A program made the position numbers and the translations under genes. A stretch of 64,000 nt of DNA, taken from Brevundimonas lenta. GTDB taxonomy: Bacteria; Pseudomonadota; Alphaproteobacteria; Caulobacterales; Caulobacteraceae. This document shows, one piece after another, positions 53,880-61,921 of this stretch. The DNA lies in the NCBI RefSeq assembly GCF_014196335.1, contig NZ_JACIDM010000002.1:806001-870000 (forward strand), given 5' to 3'. The stretch's first letter is position 1, and the number at the start of each line of letters is the position of its first letter. The notes under the pieces were generated by a model, which saw nothing but the letters and a program-made list of their open reading frames with translations, did no database searches and was not told the origin of the DNA.

Positions 53880-54551
53880 ATGACCGACATCCTGATGCCC
53901 AAGGCCACCGCGGTCTGGCTGGTCGACAACACGTCGCTGACGTTCGAGCAAATCGCCGCCTTCTGCGGCCTGCACCCGCTGGAAGTGCGCGGCATCGCCG
54001 ACGGCGACGTCGCCCGCGACATCCGCGGCGTCGACCCCATCACCGGCGGTCAGCTGACCCGCGAGGAACTCGACAAGGCCCAGGAGAACTCAGCGTACTT
54101 CATGAAGGCCGTGGTCAGCCGCCACGCCGAACTGATGAAGGCCCACAAGCCGGCGCCGAAATACACGCCGGTGTCGCGTCGTCAGGACCGTCCGGACGCC
54201 ATCGCCTGGTTCGTCCGCAACCACCCCGAAGTGACCGACGCCCAGATCTCCAAGCTGCTGGGCACGACCAAGGCCACCATCGAGAGCGTGCGCAGCCGCA
54301 CCCACTGGAACTCGGCCAACATCAAGCCGGTCGATCCGGTGACGCTGGGTCTCGTCGGCCAGCTGGCCCTGGACGAACTGGTCCGCAAGGCCGCCGACAA
54401 GAAGGCCAAGGACGACGCCAGGAAGGGCGGCGCCACCCTGCAGGCCGTCGCTGCGCCGGAAGAGCCCGTCGAGCCGGAATTCGTTCCGGAAGAGCGCGAG
54501 CGCCGCGGCGCCGAGCCGACCGCCGCGTCGGTGTTCGGCACCAAGGAATAG
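53880..54551 (+). CDS. trcR: Cell-cycle transcriptional regulator TrcR (DUF1013)
   Basis: 223 aa. DUF1013 proteins contain two homeodomain-like helix-turn-helix regions: residues 8-60 (KATAVWLVDNTSLTFEQIAAF) and 105-150 (DAIAWFVRNHPEVTDAQISKLLGTTKATIESV). In Caulobacter, TrcR is described as an essential regulator tied to the cell cycle. The C-terminal ~60 residues are charged and disordered. Ends at a bidirectional terminator. With rcdA, this region carries two Caulobacterales cell-cycle genes, though not in one operon. Confidence 0.9.
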   Translation: MTDILMPKATAVWLVDNTSLTFEQIAAFCGLHPLEVRGIADGDVARDIRGVDPITGGQLTREELDKAQENSAYFMKAVVSRHAELMKAHKPAPKYTPVSRRQDRPDAIAWFVRNHPEVTDAQISKLLGTTKATIESVRSRTHWNSANIKPVDPVTLGLVGQLALDELVRKAADKKAKDDARKGGATLQAVAAPEEPVEPEFVPEERERRGAEPTAASVFGTKE

Positions 54552-54570
54552 GACTCGTCAGAGCCCGGAT

Positions 54571-54610
54571 AAAAAAACGGCCCCGGAGAGCGATCTCCGG
54601 GGCCGTTGTC
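54571..54610. terminator. Bidirectional rho-independent terminator
   Basis: ACGGCCCCGGAGA (54577-54589), loop GCGA, TCTCCGGGGCCGT (54594-54606), with A7 on the left and TGTC on the right. Ends trcR and the convergent DUF465 gene. Confidence 0.85.
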
Positions 54611-54626
54611 TGTTTCGGGAGGCGGA

Positions 54627-54800
54627 CTAGTTCGTCCTGGCCTCCAGGCTGGTGATCTCTTCCTTCAACCGAAGCTTCTGTTGCTTGAGCTCCCTTACCC
54701 GAAGCGAGTCCGCTGCCGGGTGGGTCATCTCACGCTGGATGGTCTCATCCAGGCTCCGGTGACGGTTTCCCAGTTCGCGGATACGAGCTTCAATGGTCAT
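54627..54800 (-). CDS. DUF465/YdcH-family small protein
   Basis: 57 aa: MTIEARIRELGNRHRSLDETIQ, then ADSLRVRELKQQKLRLKEEI. A helical hairpin typical of DUF465. The start MTIEA at 54800 is the family-like beginning; an upstream Met at 54815 (MEAQAM) is possible. A second DUF465 gene lies 1.3 kb away at 56.1 kb on the other strand, flanking ubiX. Function of the family is not known. Confidence 0.85.
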   Translation of the reverse strand: MTIEARIRELGNRHRSLDETIQREMTHPAADSLRVRELKQQKLRLKEEITSLEARTN

Positions 54801-54915
54801 GGCTTGCGCCTCCATGTCTAAGGGACCACTAGAGAGAGCGCCCGGCGGGACCGCCTGTGGAATCACTTTCCGGTGAGGCGGCGCCCCGTCTGACCCGCTC
54901 AGCCTGGAGCCCGAT

Positions 54916-55530
54916 TTGGCCGAAGATGTGAACGGAGCCGTACCCGCCTTGCCTCGCCGCCTCGTGGTTGGAATTTCAGGCGCGTCCGGAGCGATTTACG
55001 GCGTACGGGCGCTGGATGCGCTGCGCGAACTGGGTGTCGAAAGTCACCTCGTCGTGACGCGCGCCGCCCTGCTGACCCTGTCCCAGGAGACCGATCTTTC
55101 GGCCGACGACCTGATGGGCCGCGCCGACGTGTCGCACCGCCTGAACGACGTCGGCGCCTCCATCGCCTCGGGGTCCTTCCGCACCATGGGCATGATCGTC
55201 GCGCCCTGCTCGGTCCGCACCATGGGCGAGATCGCCACCGGGGTGACCTCCACCCTCCTCACCCGCGCCGCCGACGTCATGCTGAAGGAGCGCCGGCCCC
55301 TGGTCCTGATGGTGCGCGAGACCCCGCTGCACCTCGGTCACCTGCGCACCATGACCGCCCTGGCCGAGATGGGCGCTGTCATCGCACCGCCCCTGCCCGC
55401 CTTCTATGCGAAGCCCGCCTCCATCGCCGAGATGGTCGACCAGTCCGTCGGCCGCGCGCTGGACGTCTTCGGCCTCGACTGGGCCGCGGTGAAGCGCTGG
55501 GACGGCCTCAAGGGTCCGGCAGGCGAATGA
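54916..55530 (+). CDS. ubiX: Flavin prenyltransferase UbiX
   Basis: 204 aa. Makes prenylated FMN for UbiD-type decarboxylases in ubiquinone synthesis. Seen: RRLVVGISGASGAIYGVRALDAL, GSFRTMGMIVAPCSVRTMGEIATG, ERRPLVLMVRETPLHLGHLRTM and PAFYAKPASI, all diagnostic. The best start is TTG 54916 with TGGAG about seven bases upstream. ATGA overlap with the next gene (55527-55530). No ubiD is visible nearby. Confidence 0.93.
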   Translation: MAEDVNGAVPALPRRLVVGISGASGAIYGVRALDALRELGVESHLVVTRAALLTLSQETDLSADDLMGRADVSHRLNDVGASIASGSFRTMGMIVAPCSVRTMGEIATGVTSTLLTRAADVMLKERRPLVLMVRETPLHLGHLRTMTALAEMGAVIAPPLPAFYAKPASIAEMVDQSVGRALDVFGLDWAAVKRWDGLKGPAGE

Positions 55531-55991
55531 GCCTGTGGGACTGGTCGCTCAGGGCGTGGGAATCGAACGCCGTCCAGATCGCCTGCCTCGACCTGCAGGA
55601 CGCCCAGGGCCAGAACATCCCGCTGCTGCTGTGGGCCGCCTGGGCCGCACAGACCGGCCGGGCGCCGGACGCCGACACGATCGAGGCCGCCTGCGACACC
55701 GCCCGCGTCTGGCAGGAGACGACCATCGCCCCGCTCAGGGCCATCCGCCGGTCGCTCAAGACCCGCACGCCCGACCTCGACGACGCGGCGCGCGAGGCTG
55801 TCCGGGCCCAGGTGAAGGCGGTCGAGCTTGAGGCGGAACGGCATCTTCTGACTGCGCTGGAAGCCCTGTCGCCTGCCCCCGGCGGCGCCGCGAAGCCTGT
55901 CCTGACCGTTCTCGTGGCCGTCTCGCGCGAGTGGTCCCCGATCACGCCGCGCGCCGCCCTGACCCTGCTCGCCGAGCGGCTTCCGGCCTAG
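55527..55991 (+). CDS. TIGR02444-family protein
   Basis: 154 aa. MSLWDWSLRAWESNAVQIACLDLQDAQGQNI and LLLWAAWAA are the family pattern; no domain of known function. It is mostly helical with a trailing acidic region. Tightly coupled to ubiX by ATGA. The family is unexplained, but neighbourhood with ubiX is common enough that a role in quinone or flavin metabolism has been supposed; here that is only inference. Confidence 0.85.
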   Translation: MSLWDWSLRAWESNAVQIACLDLQDAQGQNIPLLLWAAWAAQTGRAPDADTIEAACDTARVWQETTIAPLRAIRRSLKTRTPDLDDAAREAVRAQVKAVELEAERHLLTALEALSPAPGGAAKPVLTVLVAVSREWSPITPRAALTLLAERLPA

Positions 55992-56101
55992 ACCATTCTT
56001 GCTTCAGGTCGGATCGACCTGAATCCAAAAAATGGTCCAGATTCAAACTGGAGCGAAATCTGGGCCTTGATGGACAGCGTCCATCAAGACCGATTTCGCT
56101 C
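55991..56101. repeat. Two tandem palindromes downstream of the TIGR02444 gene
   Basis: First: TTCAGGTCG gat CGACCTGAA (56003-56023) within an outer GACCATT/AATGGTC. Second: GAGCGAAATC (56051-56060) with GATTTCGCTC (56092-56101) enclosing CTTGATGGAC agc GTCCATCAAG. Both arms are perfect over ten bases. Probably REP-like and may act as terminators. Confidence 0.8.
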
Positions 56102-56143
56102 TAGCCGGTCGCGCGCTATAAGCGGGCCGCTCCGGGGCCCGAC

Positions 56144-56368
56144 ATGAACGACGACGAACCGTTTCTCAGCGAGGAAGAACTCGCGCTGCATGCCCGCTTG
56201 AAGGAGCTGCAGCAGGAACACGCCGACCTGGACGCCTCCATCGAGGCCCTCGGCCTGATGCCGATTCCGGACCAGCTGATGATCGCGCGTCTCAAGAAGA
56301 AGAAGCTGACCCTGCGCGACGAGATCGTGAAGATCGAGGCCCGGATCCTGCCGGACATCATCGCCTAG
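56144..56368 (+). CDS. DUF465-family small protein, second copy
   Basis: 74 aa: [67 protein letters not shown]465-type hairpin with a longer acidic N-terminus than the copy at 54.6 kb. Shares the CTAG stop overlap with the convergent hypothetical gene. The two copies face opposite directions around ubiX; they are clearly paralogous in the RLKxxKLxLRDEI core. Confidence 0.85.
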   Translation: MNDDEPFLSEEELALHARLKELQQEHADLDASIEALGLMPIPDQLMIARLKKKKLTLRDEIVKIEARILPDIIA

Positions 56369-56676
56369 TCGTCCAGCGGCGCCTGCACCGTCCACTGGGT
56401 CACCAGATCGGGATCGCGCACCAGTTCGCCTGTCGACTCCAGCGAATAGTCGCCCCTCGCCGCCGGCTGGAACGCCTCAAGATCAGGCGGCAGCCAGTAG
56501 CTTTCGCCGCCCCGGGCTCCCGACAGGTCCAGCTCGATGCCGTGTTCGCGATGGGCGGAGACGATCTGGCCGTAGAACTGCTCGCGCCGGTCGATCTCGC
56601 CTTCCTTGTTCAGGAAGGTCAGCCCCACCAGCACCACTGCGCCGACCCACTCGCTCTCGGCGCGGTCCCAGTCCAT
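56365..56676 (-). CDS. Small protein coupled to a GGDEF protein
   Basis: 103 aa. [37 protein letters not shown], then [12 protein letters not shown] and an extended acidic end ([16 protein letters not shown]). No known domain; a mixed beta pattern. The ATG overlaps the last base of the GGDEF stop (TGATG), so translation is coupled. It could modulate the cyclase, but nothing in the sequence proves it. Confidence 0.7.
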   Translation of the reverse strand: MDWDRAESEWVGAVVLVGLTFLNKEGEIDRREQFYGQIVSAHREHGIELDLSGARGGESYWLPPDLEAFQPAARGDYSLESTGELVRDPDLVTQWTVQAPLDD

Positions 56677-57239
56677 CAGCGGCCCTTCTTGCGGATCCAC
56701 ATCGCCGCGTCGGCCTCGGCCAGCCAGACCTCGGGGTCGGTATGGGCCGCGAACGCGCGTACGCCGAACGATCCGCCCAGCCCGGCAGCCGCGCCGTCCC
56801 ACAGGAACGGATCGGCCTCCAGCGTCGCCGCCAGACGCCGGGCCTTCTCGCGCCCCTCGTCCAGACCGGCGTTCAGCATCAGCAGACCGAACTCGTCGCC
56901 GCCCAGCCGTCCGACGGCGTCCGACTCGCGCAGATTGGCGCGCAGCAACTCCGCCACGTGCACCAGGGCGGCGTCCCCGGCGGCATGACCCAGCCGGTCG
57001 TTGACGCCCTTGAACCCGTCCAGATCCAGATACAGCAGCACCGCCGGCGTGCCGTGACGCTGGCAGTAGGCCATCGCGCTCTTCATCGCGGCGACGAATC
57101 CGCGCCGGTTCAGGGCCGGCGTCAGCACGTCGTGATCGGCCGCCGCCTCCGCCGCCTCGGCGCGCGCGCGCAGGGCCTCAAGCTCGGCGCGCAGGCGCTC
57201 GATCTCGGCATAGGGGTCGATGACGGCCGCGTCGGTCAC
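56676..57239 (-). CDS. GGDEF-domain diguanylate cyclase
   Basis: 187 aa from GTG 57239. A short coiled coil ([21 protein letters not shown]) leads into a GGDEF domain: [33 protein letters not shown], and an intact [11 protein letters not shown] with the inhibitory RxxD (RESD) five residues upstream. So an active cyclase under product inhibition is plausible. No membrane segment or sensory domain is present. A TTG 57284 start is possible. Followed at once by a small coupled protein. Confidence 0.85.
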   Translation of the reverse strand: MTDAAVIDPYAEIERLRAELEALRARAEAAEAAADHDVLTPALNRRGFVAAMKSAMAYCQRHGTPAVLLYLDLDGFKGVNDRLGHAAGDAALVHVAELLRANLRESDAVGRLGGDEFGLLMLNAGLDEGREKARRLAATLEADPFLWDGAAAGLGGSFGVRAFAAHTDPEVWLAEADAAMWIRKKGR

Positions 57240-57365
57240 AGTAAGGAAGTCGCTCCCCGGCCGGCGACTCAGCGCGCCCGGCAATGCCCAAGCCTAACGC
57301 CGTCGGTTGCGGGCGCAACGCGAGTCCTGTATCGCGCCGCTTTCCGCGAAAGAGGCCGCAAGCAA

Positions 57366-57857
57366 ATGGCGACCGATACCCCGCCGGTGGCGATCATCAT
57401 GGGCAGTCGTTCCGACTGGCCGACGATGAAGCACGCGGCCGACGCCCTCGACCGTCTCGGCGTCGCCTGGGACGCCAGGGTCGTCAGCGCCCACCGCACG
57501 CCGAAGCGCCTGTTCGACTTCGCCACGGGCGCACGCGCCGCGGGCTACAAGATCATCATCGCCGGGGCCGGCGGCGCCGCCCACCTGCCGGGCATGGCCG
57601 CCTCCATGACCGAACTGCCCGTGCTGGGCGTGCCGGTGCAGTCGAAGGCGCTCAAGGGCCTCGATAGCCTGCTCTCCATCGTCCAGATGCCCGGCGGCGT
57701 GCCGGTGGCGACCCTGGCGGTCGGCGAGCCGGGCGCCAAGAACGCCGGCATCCTGGCCGCGCAAATCCTGGCCCTGTCCGATACGGTGCTGGCGGGACGG
57801 CTGACCGCCTTCCGCGAGGCCCAGACCGAGGCCGTCCACGAAAGCGTCGAGGACTGA
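57366..57857 (+). CDS. purE: N5-carboxyaminoimidazole ribonucleotide mutase PurE
   Basis: 163 aa, class I. Seen: [47 protein letters not shown] and [15 protein letters not shown]. Works with PurK in de novo purine synthesis. ATG 57366 gives the standard N-terminus. The stop is directly followed by GTG of purK, the usual purE-purK order. Confidence 0.96.
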   Translation: MATDTPPVAIIMGSRSDWPTMKHAADALDRLGVAWDARVVSAHRTPKRLFDFATGARAAGYKIIIAGAGGAAHLPGMAASMTELPVLGVPVQSKALKGLDSLLSIVQMPGGVPVATLAVGEPGAKNAGILAAQILALSDTVLAGRLTAFREAQTEAVHESVED

Positions 57858-58937
57858 GTGACCGCGTATCCCCTGCCCCCCGGTTCGACCATCGGCATCC
57901 TGGGCGGGGGTCAACTCGGCCGCATGCTCAGCCAGGCCGCCTCGCGGCTCGGCTTCAACGTCGTCATCCTCGACCCGGAAGAGAACAGCCCCGCCGGCCG
58001 GGTCTCCCAGGGTCAGATCGTCGCCGCCTATGACAATCCAACGGCGCTCGGCGTGCTGGGCCAGACCGCCCAGGCGGTGACCTTCGAGTTCGAGAACGTC
58101 CCCGCCTCCTCCGTCGCCCGACTGGCCGAGGGCGGCGCCGCCGTCGCGCCGGGCCCGCGCGCCCTGGCCGTCGCCCAGGACCGGGTCGAGGAGAAGAGCT
58201 TCCTCAACAGCGTCGGCGCCACCACCGTCGATTTCGCCCAGGTCGACAGCCTCGACGACCTGCTGGCCGCCCTCGACCGCCTCGGCGTCCCGGCCCTGCT
58301 CAAGACCCGCCGCGAAGGCTACGACGGCAAGGGCCAGGTCTGGGTCCGCTCCGCCGACATGGCCGCCGACGCCTGGAACGCCATCGGCGAACGCCCGGCC
58401 ATCCTCGAGGCCAAGGCCGACTTCACCCGCGAGCTTTCCGTCATCGCCGCCCGCGGCCACGACAGCGGCATCGCCATCTATCCGCTGGGCGAGAACATCC
58501 ACGCCGGCGGCGTGCTGAAGACCACCGTCGCCCCCGCGACCATCGATGCGAAGACCGAAGCGCGGGCGAAGGCCATCGCCACCGCCATTCTCGAAGGTCT
58601 CGACTACGTCGGCGTCCTCGGCGTCGAACTGTTCGACCACGGCGACGGGACCCTGCTGGTCAACGAGATCGCGCCGCGCGTCCACAACACCGGCCACTGG
58701 ACCCAGGACGGCTGCGTCTGCGACCAGTTCGAACAGCACATCCGCGCCATCGCCGGCTGGCCGCTGGGCCCGACCGACGCCCACTTCCGTGTCGAGATGA
58801 CCAATCTGCTGGGCGACGAGGTCGACCAGTGGAAGGCCCTCTCCGCCGAACCCGACGCCCGCCTCCACCTCTACGGCAAGGCCGAGGCCCGCGCCGGCCG
58901 CAAGATGGCGCATGTGAACAGGGTGAAGGGGCTCTAG
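57858..58937 (+). CDS. purK: 5-(carboxyamino)imidazole ribonucleotide synthase PurK
   Basis: 359-aa ATP-grasp enzyme. Seen: IGILGGGQLGRML, TFEFENVP, LLKTRREGYDGKGQVWV, ATP-grasp LEAKADFTRELSVIAAR, GVLGVELF and NEIAPRVHNTGHWT. GTG start at 57858 touches the purE stop. The C-terminal domain ends in HVNRVKGL. The gene ends 9 bases before an inverted repeat. Confidence 0.96.
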   Translation: MTAYPLPPGSTIGILGGGQLGRMLSQAASRLGFNVVILDPEENSPAGRVSQGQIVAAYDNPTALGVLGQTAQAVTFEFENVPASSVARLAEGGAAVAPGPRALAVAQDRVEEKSFLNSVGATTVDFAQVDSLDDLLAALDRLGVPALLKTRREGYDGKGQVWVRSADMAADAWNAIGERPAILEAKADFTRELSVIAARGHDSGIAIYPLGENIHAGGVLKTTVAPATIDAKTEARAKAIATAILEGLDYVGVLGVELFDHGDGTLLVNEIAPRVHNTGHWTQDGCVCDQFEQHIRAIAGWPLGPTDAHFRVEMTNLLGDEVDQWKALSAEPDARLHLYGKAEARAGRKMAHVNRVKGL

Positions 58938-58945
58938 CTCCCCCT

Positions 58946-59118
58946 GCTATCGTCATTCCGGGCGAAGCGCAGCGGAGACCCGGAACCCGGCGGCGCGCGA
59001 GAGCGCGAAACTGTCACGCACGCAGCTCGCTGATCCATCGCCTTCGCTGACGCTACGGCGCCGCTGGGTTCCGGGTCTCCGGCGCGCTGCGCTCGCCTCC
59101 GCCCGGAATGACGATAGC
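58946..59118. repeat. Long imperfect inverted repeat after purK
   Basis: GCTATCGTCATTCCGGGCGA (from 58946) recurs inverted at the other end (…CGGAATGACGATAGC, ending 59118), together with inner CCCGGAACC/GGTTCCGGG. Sits at the purK-COQ9 convergent junction. The TCATTCCGGGCGAAGC core is a widespread alphaproteobacterial repeat. Confidence 0.85.
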
Positions 59119-59126
59119 GGTAGCCG

Positions 59127-59804
59127 CTACGCCTCTTTCGCCCCGTACCGCATTCGGCTCAGCACGTCCGTCACCTTGCGCAGCGGGGCATCGAAATCCT
59201 TGCCGGCCTTCCATTTCTCGAAGGCCATGACGTTCTCGATGCGGCGCGCGACGAACGCTTCCGCCGCTTCGCGTCCGTCGAACCAGCGCATTGTCAGGGC
59301 CGGGACCAGGATGCCCGACAGGATCGCGCGCTTGGAATAGTGGTTCCAGTCCGTCGTCGTGTCGCCGGCCCAGCGCCACAGCAGGTCGGCGGTCTCCCAG
59401 GTCAGTTTCAGACCCAGATCGGCGTTGACCGGCAGGGCCAGGAAGGCGGCGCAGCGTTTCGTCGCCTCGATGTGTTCCGCCCCGGCCTCCATGCGGGCCG
59501 AGAGAGCCCGGGCGATTCGCTCGCGGATCTTCAGCGACTTCGGATCGACATCAGCGAGGATCGCCATCGCCCGATCATCGTGCCGGCGCGACAGCAGGGC
59601 GGCCAGGTCACGGGCCCCGTTGGGCAGCAGCAATTCCTCGTCGCCCTTCGACAGTCCCTTGTCCGCGCAGGCCGCCCGCACCAGCCGGCTGTTCCAGCCC
59701 AGCGCTGGCGCACGGGCGATCGCGGCGTCCAGCACCGCCTGCTCCATCTGGTCGGCCCAGTTCCCTTCGGGCTCGCTGTTCGACAGGTGTGGCGCGTCGG
59801 TCAT
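59127..59804 (-). CDS. COQ9-family protein
   Basis: 225 aa. Family core: VRAACADKGLSKGDEELLLPNGARDLA, then MEAGAEHIEATKRCAAFLALP and LLWRWAGDTTTDWNHYSKR. COQ9 is a lipid-binding protein needed for ubiquinone synthesis in eukaryotes; the role of alphaproteobacterial versions is assumed to be similar. ATG 59804 starts MTDAPHL. It is divergent to rpsU, 185 bases apart. Confidence 0.85.
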   Translation of the reverse strand: MTDAPHLSNSEPEGNWADQMEQAVLDAAIARAPALGWNSRLVRAACADKGLSKGDEELLLPNGARDLAALLSRRHDDRAMAILADVDPKSLKIRERIARALSARMEAGAEHIEATKRCAAFLALPVNADLGLKLTWETADLLWRWAGDTTTDWNHYSKRAILSGILVPALTMRWFDGREAAEAFVARRIENVMAFEKWKAGKDFDAPLRKVTDVLSRMRYGAKEA

Positions 59805-59989
59805 AGGTGGAGCATAGGCCCGTCCGGCGGGCGTTTCGAGCCATTACAACTCTGCGCGACGATCTGGACACGGCGGAGCGGCTCGTGTATCAGCGCGCCT
59901 TCATCCGCGGACCCCATCCCGGAAGACTATTTTATTTGTTCGCCCGTCTCCCTCACAGGACGCGGCGGGCGGCCAAAGGAGAGTTCAAC

Positions 59990-60232
59990 CTGGTACAGAT
60001 TTTCGTTCGCGATAATAACGTCGATCAAGCGCTCAAAGCCCTCAAGAAGAAGATGCAGCGCGAAGGCAGCTTCCGTGAAATGAAGCGCCACGTTCATTAC
60101 GAAAAGCCGTCGGAAAAGCGCGCCCGTCAAAAGGCCGAAGCTGTCCGCCGCGCCCGTAAGCTGGCCCGCAAGCGCGCCCAGCGCGAAGGCCTGCTGCCGG
60201 CTCCGAAGCCCCGCGTGCCGGGCGGTCGTTAA
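59990..60232 (+). CDS. rpsU: 30S ribosomal protein S21, probable CTG start
   Basis: 80 aa: [48 protein letters not shown], then a basic tail ending PKPRVPGGR. Bacterial S21 normally begins [10 protein letters not shown]. Here the codon before GTA (Val2) is CTG at 59990-59992, and AAGGAG ends eight bases upstream, so CTG is the likely initiator. No ATG, GTG or TTG occurs in frame nearby before Met22. Single gene, strong terminator downstream. Confidence 0.9.
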   Translation: MVQIFVRDNNVDQALKALKKKMQREGSFREMKRHVHYEKPSEKRARQKAEAVRRARKLARKRAQREGLLPAPKPRVPGGR

Positions 60233-60258
60233 GACCCCGCCGCAAGGCTGAACAGATC

Positions 60259-60297
60259 AAGGGCCGCTCCGGTTTTCCGGAGCGGCCCTTTTCTTAT
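60259..60297 (+). terminator. Rho-independent terminator of rpsU
   Basis: AAGGGCCGCTCCGG (60259-60272), loop TTTT, CCGGAGCGGCCCTT, then TTCTT. Fourteen-base perfect stem. Confidence 0.9.
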
Positions 60298-60325
60298 GCG
60301 TGACGGGAGCGGCCTGGCTCCCTGT

Positions 60326-60450
60326 CTCCTCCCTGTTCGCGCAGCGAATGGGGAGGAGGATCGGCGGCGTAGCCGACGAGACGGAGGGGTTCTTTCCGCC
60401 TCTCCACCGCTTCGCGGTCCCCCTCCCCATCGCAAGGCGACGGGGAGGAG
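60326..60450. repeat. Pair of hairpins between rpsU and the ABC permease
   Basis: First hairpin CTCCTCCC…GGGAGGAG (60326-60358) with inner TTCGC/GCGAA; second CCTCCCC…GGGGAGG (60421-60450) with inner TCGC/GCGA. REP-like; sits beside the convergent permease end. Confidence 0.75.
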
Positions 60451-60457
60451 ACGGGGA

Positions 60458-61921
60458 TCAGTTCCCCCCGCCCTTGATCGCCGCGCCGAAGCTCTTCCAG
60501 CTCAGCTTCACGTCCGACAGGGCGCCCGCCCGGAACGCGCGGCCCGAGAGCCAGACCATCAGCAGGGCGAAGGCGAACATGCCGGCCATGGCGCCGATCA
60601 ACTCGATCAGCGGCGGGTTGGAGTGCAGCCGCGCCACCATGAGGAAGGGCGTGAAGAACGGCACCCACGACAGGATCTGGACCAGGGGCGCGTCCGGCGT
60701 CTTCATGGTCATCACCATGATCATGATCGGCACCGTCAGGATCATCATGATCGGCCCCATCAGCGTCTGGGCGTCGCGCGGCGTCTCGCAGAAGGCGCCG
60801 ATGGCCGCGAACAGCACCGCGTACATCAGATAGCCGCCGACCATGAAGGCCGCGAACCAGGCCAGCATGCCGCCCTGGATCAGTATCTCGGCAACCGCCG
60901 CCGCATAGTCGGGCTGGAACACCGCCAGTGCGCCGACCCCCATCCCGCCCCACGCCAGCAGCATGGTGAGCGTCAGCATGGCCACGCCCAACACCTTGCC
61001 GGTCAGGATTTCGGTCGGAGAGGCCGAGGACAGCAGGACCTCGAGAATCTTGTTCGACTTCTCCTCCATCACGCTGTTCAGCAGGATCGAGGCCCCTGTG
61101 ATGATCAGCGACCACAGCAGGAAGCCGCCCATGAATCCCATCAGCATGGGCAGACGGTCGCGGAATGACACTTCACCGCCGGTCGAGGCCTTGGGCGAAT
61201 AGGCGGTGACCTGCGGTCGGAACTGCTCGGACGTGACGATGACCTCCGGCGAGACCCCCGACGCACCGAACACCTCCCTGCGGTTGGCGGATTTGAGCGC
61301 GTCACGCACAAAGTCCTCGACGGCGTCGTCATTGGTGCGCGCAGTCCAGACGCGGGCGGCCGGCTTGCCGTCGGCCCGGGTCAGAAAGACGATCGCGCCC
61401 ACAGTCCGGTCCTTCTTGCCGGCGGACAGATAGGTGCGGGCGGCGTCGTCCCGCGCCTTGCCCGGAGCAGCCGCCAGCACGACCGCGGGCGCCGGCGCCA
61501 GGGTGATCGGAGGTTTGGGCTCCCGCCAGGCGGCGGCTGCGATGGGGGCGACACGACGGAGCTCCGCCATACCCGCGTCGAAGCCGTCGCTTTCAGCGAT
61601 CTCGCGGACGCGATCCGCAGCTTCGGTGCCGGCATCCGGCGTGGTCTGGGTCTCGGCCATGGCGGCCTGGCGCAAGGCATTGGCTCGACGGCGGCTGGTC
61701 TCGACCGCCAACGCATCCTGCACCGTGGCGGCCAGGCCGCTGGTGGCGGCGCCGTCCTCGACCAGTGCGACGGCGGGAACCGTCTCGGACGATTTGATCA
61801 GGATCGGCACGGCGCCGCCCAGCACCGCGAACAGCGGGAAGGCCAGCAGCGACAGCCAGAATCCGACCGTCATAGCGTAGGCGGCGTATTCACGCCGCGC
61901 GATCAGGAACGTGCGGTTCAT
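60458..61921 (-). CDS. ABC transporter permease, NatB type
   Basis: 487 aa. N-terminal anchor (TVGFWLSLLAFPLFAVLGG, 18-37), a large extracytoplasmic domain (45-250), then about six helices (255-470: GFMGGFLLWSLIITGASI, VLGVAMLTLTMLLAWGG, FAAFMVGGYLMYAVLF, GPIMMILTVPIMIMVM and more). ILEVLLSSASPTEILTGKVLG is the coupling-helix pattern of the ABC-2/NatB family. Overlaps the upstream ATPase by ATGA. In NatAB this pair exports sodium; other drugs or lipids are possible. Confidence 0.85.
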   Translation of the reverse strand: MNRTFLIARREYAAYAMTVGFWLSLLAFPLFAVLGGAVPILIKSSETVPAVALVEDGAATSGLAATVQDALAVETSRRRANALRQAAMAETQTTPDAGTEAADRVREIAESDGFDAGMAELRRVAPIAAAAWREPKPPITLAPAPAVVLAAAPGKARDDAARTYLSAGKKDRTVGAIVFLTRADGKPAARVWTARTNDDAVEDFVRDALKSANRREVFGASGVSPEVIVTSEQFRPQVTAYSPKASTGGEVSFRDRLPMLMGFMGGFLLWSLIITGASILLNSVMEEKSNKILEVLLSSASPTEILTGKVLGVAMLTLTMLLAWGGMGVGALAVFQPDYAAAVAEILIQGGMLAWFAAFMVGGYLMYAVLFAAIGAFCETPRDAQTLMGPIMMILTVPIMIMVMTMKTPDAPLVQILSWVPFFTPFLMVARLHSNPPLIELIGAMAGMFAFALLMVWLSGRAFRAGALSDVKLSWKSFGAAIKGGGN

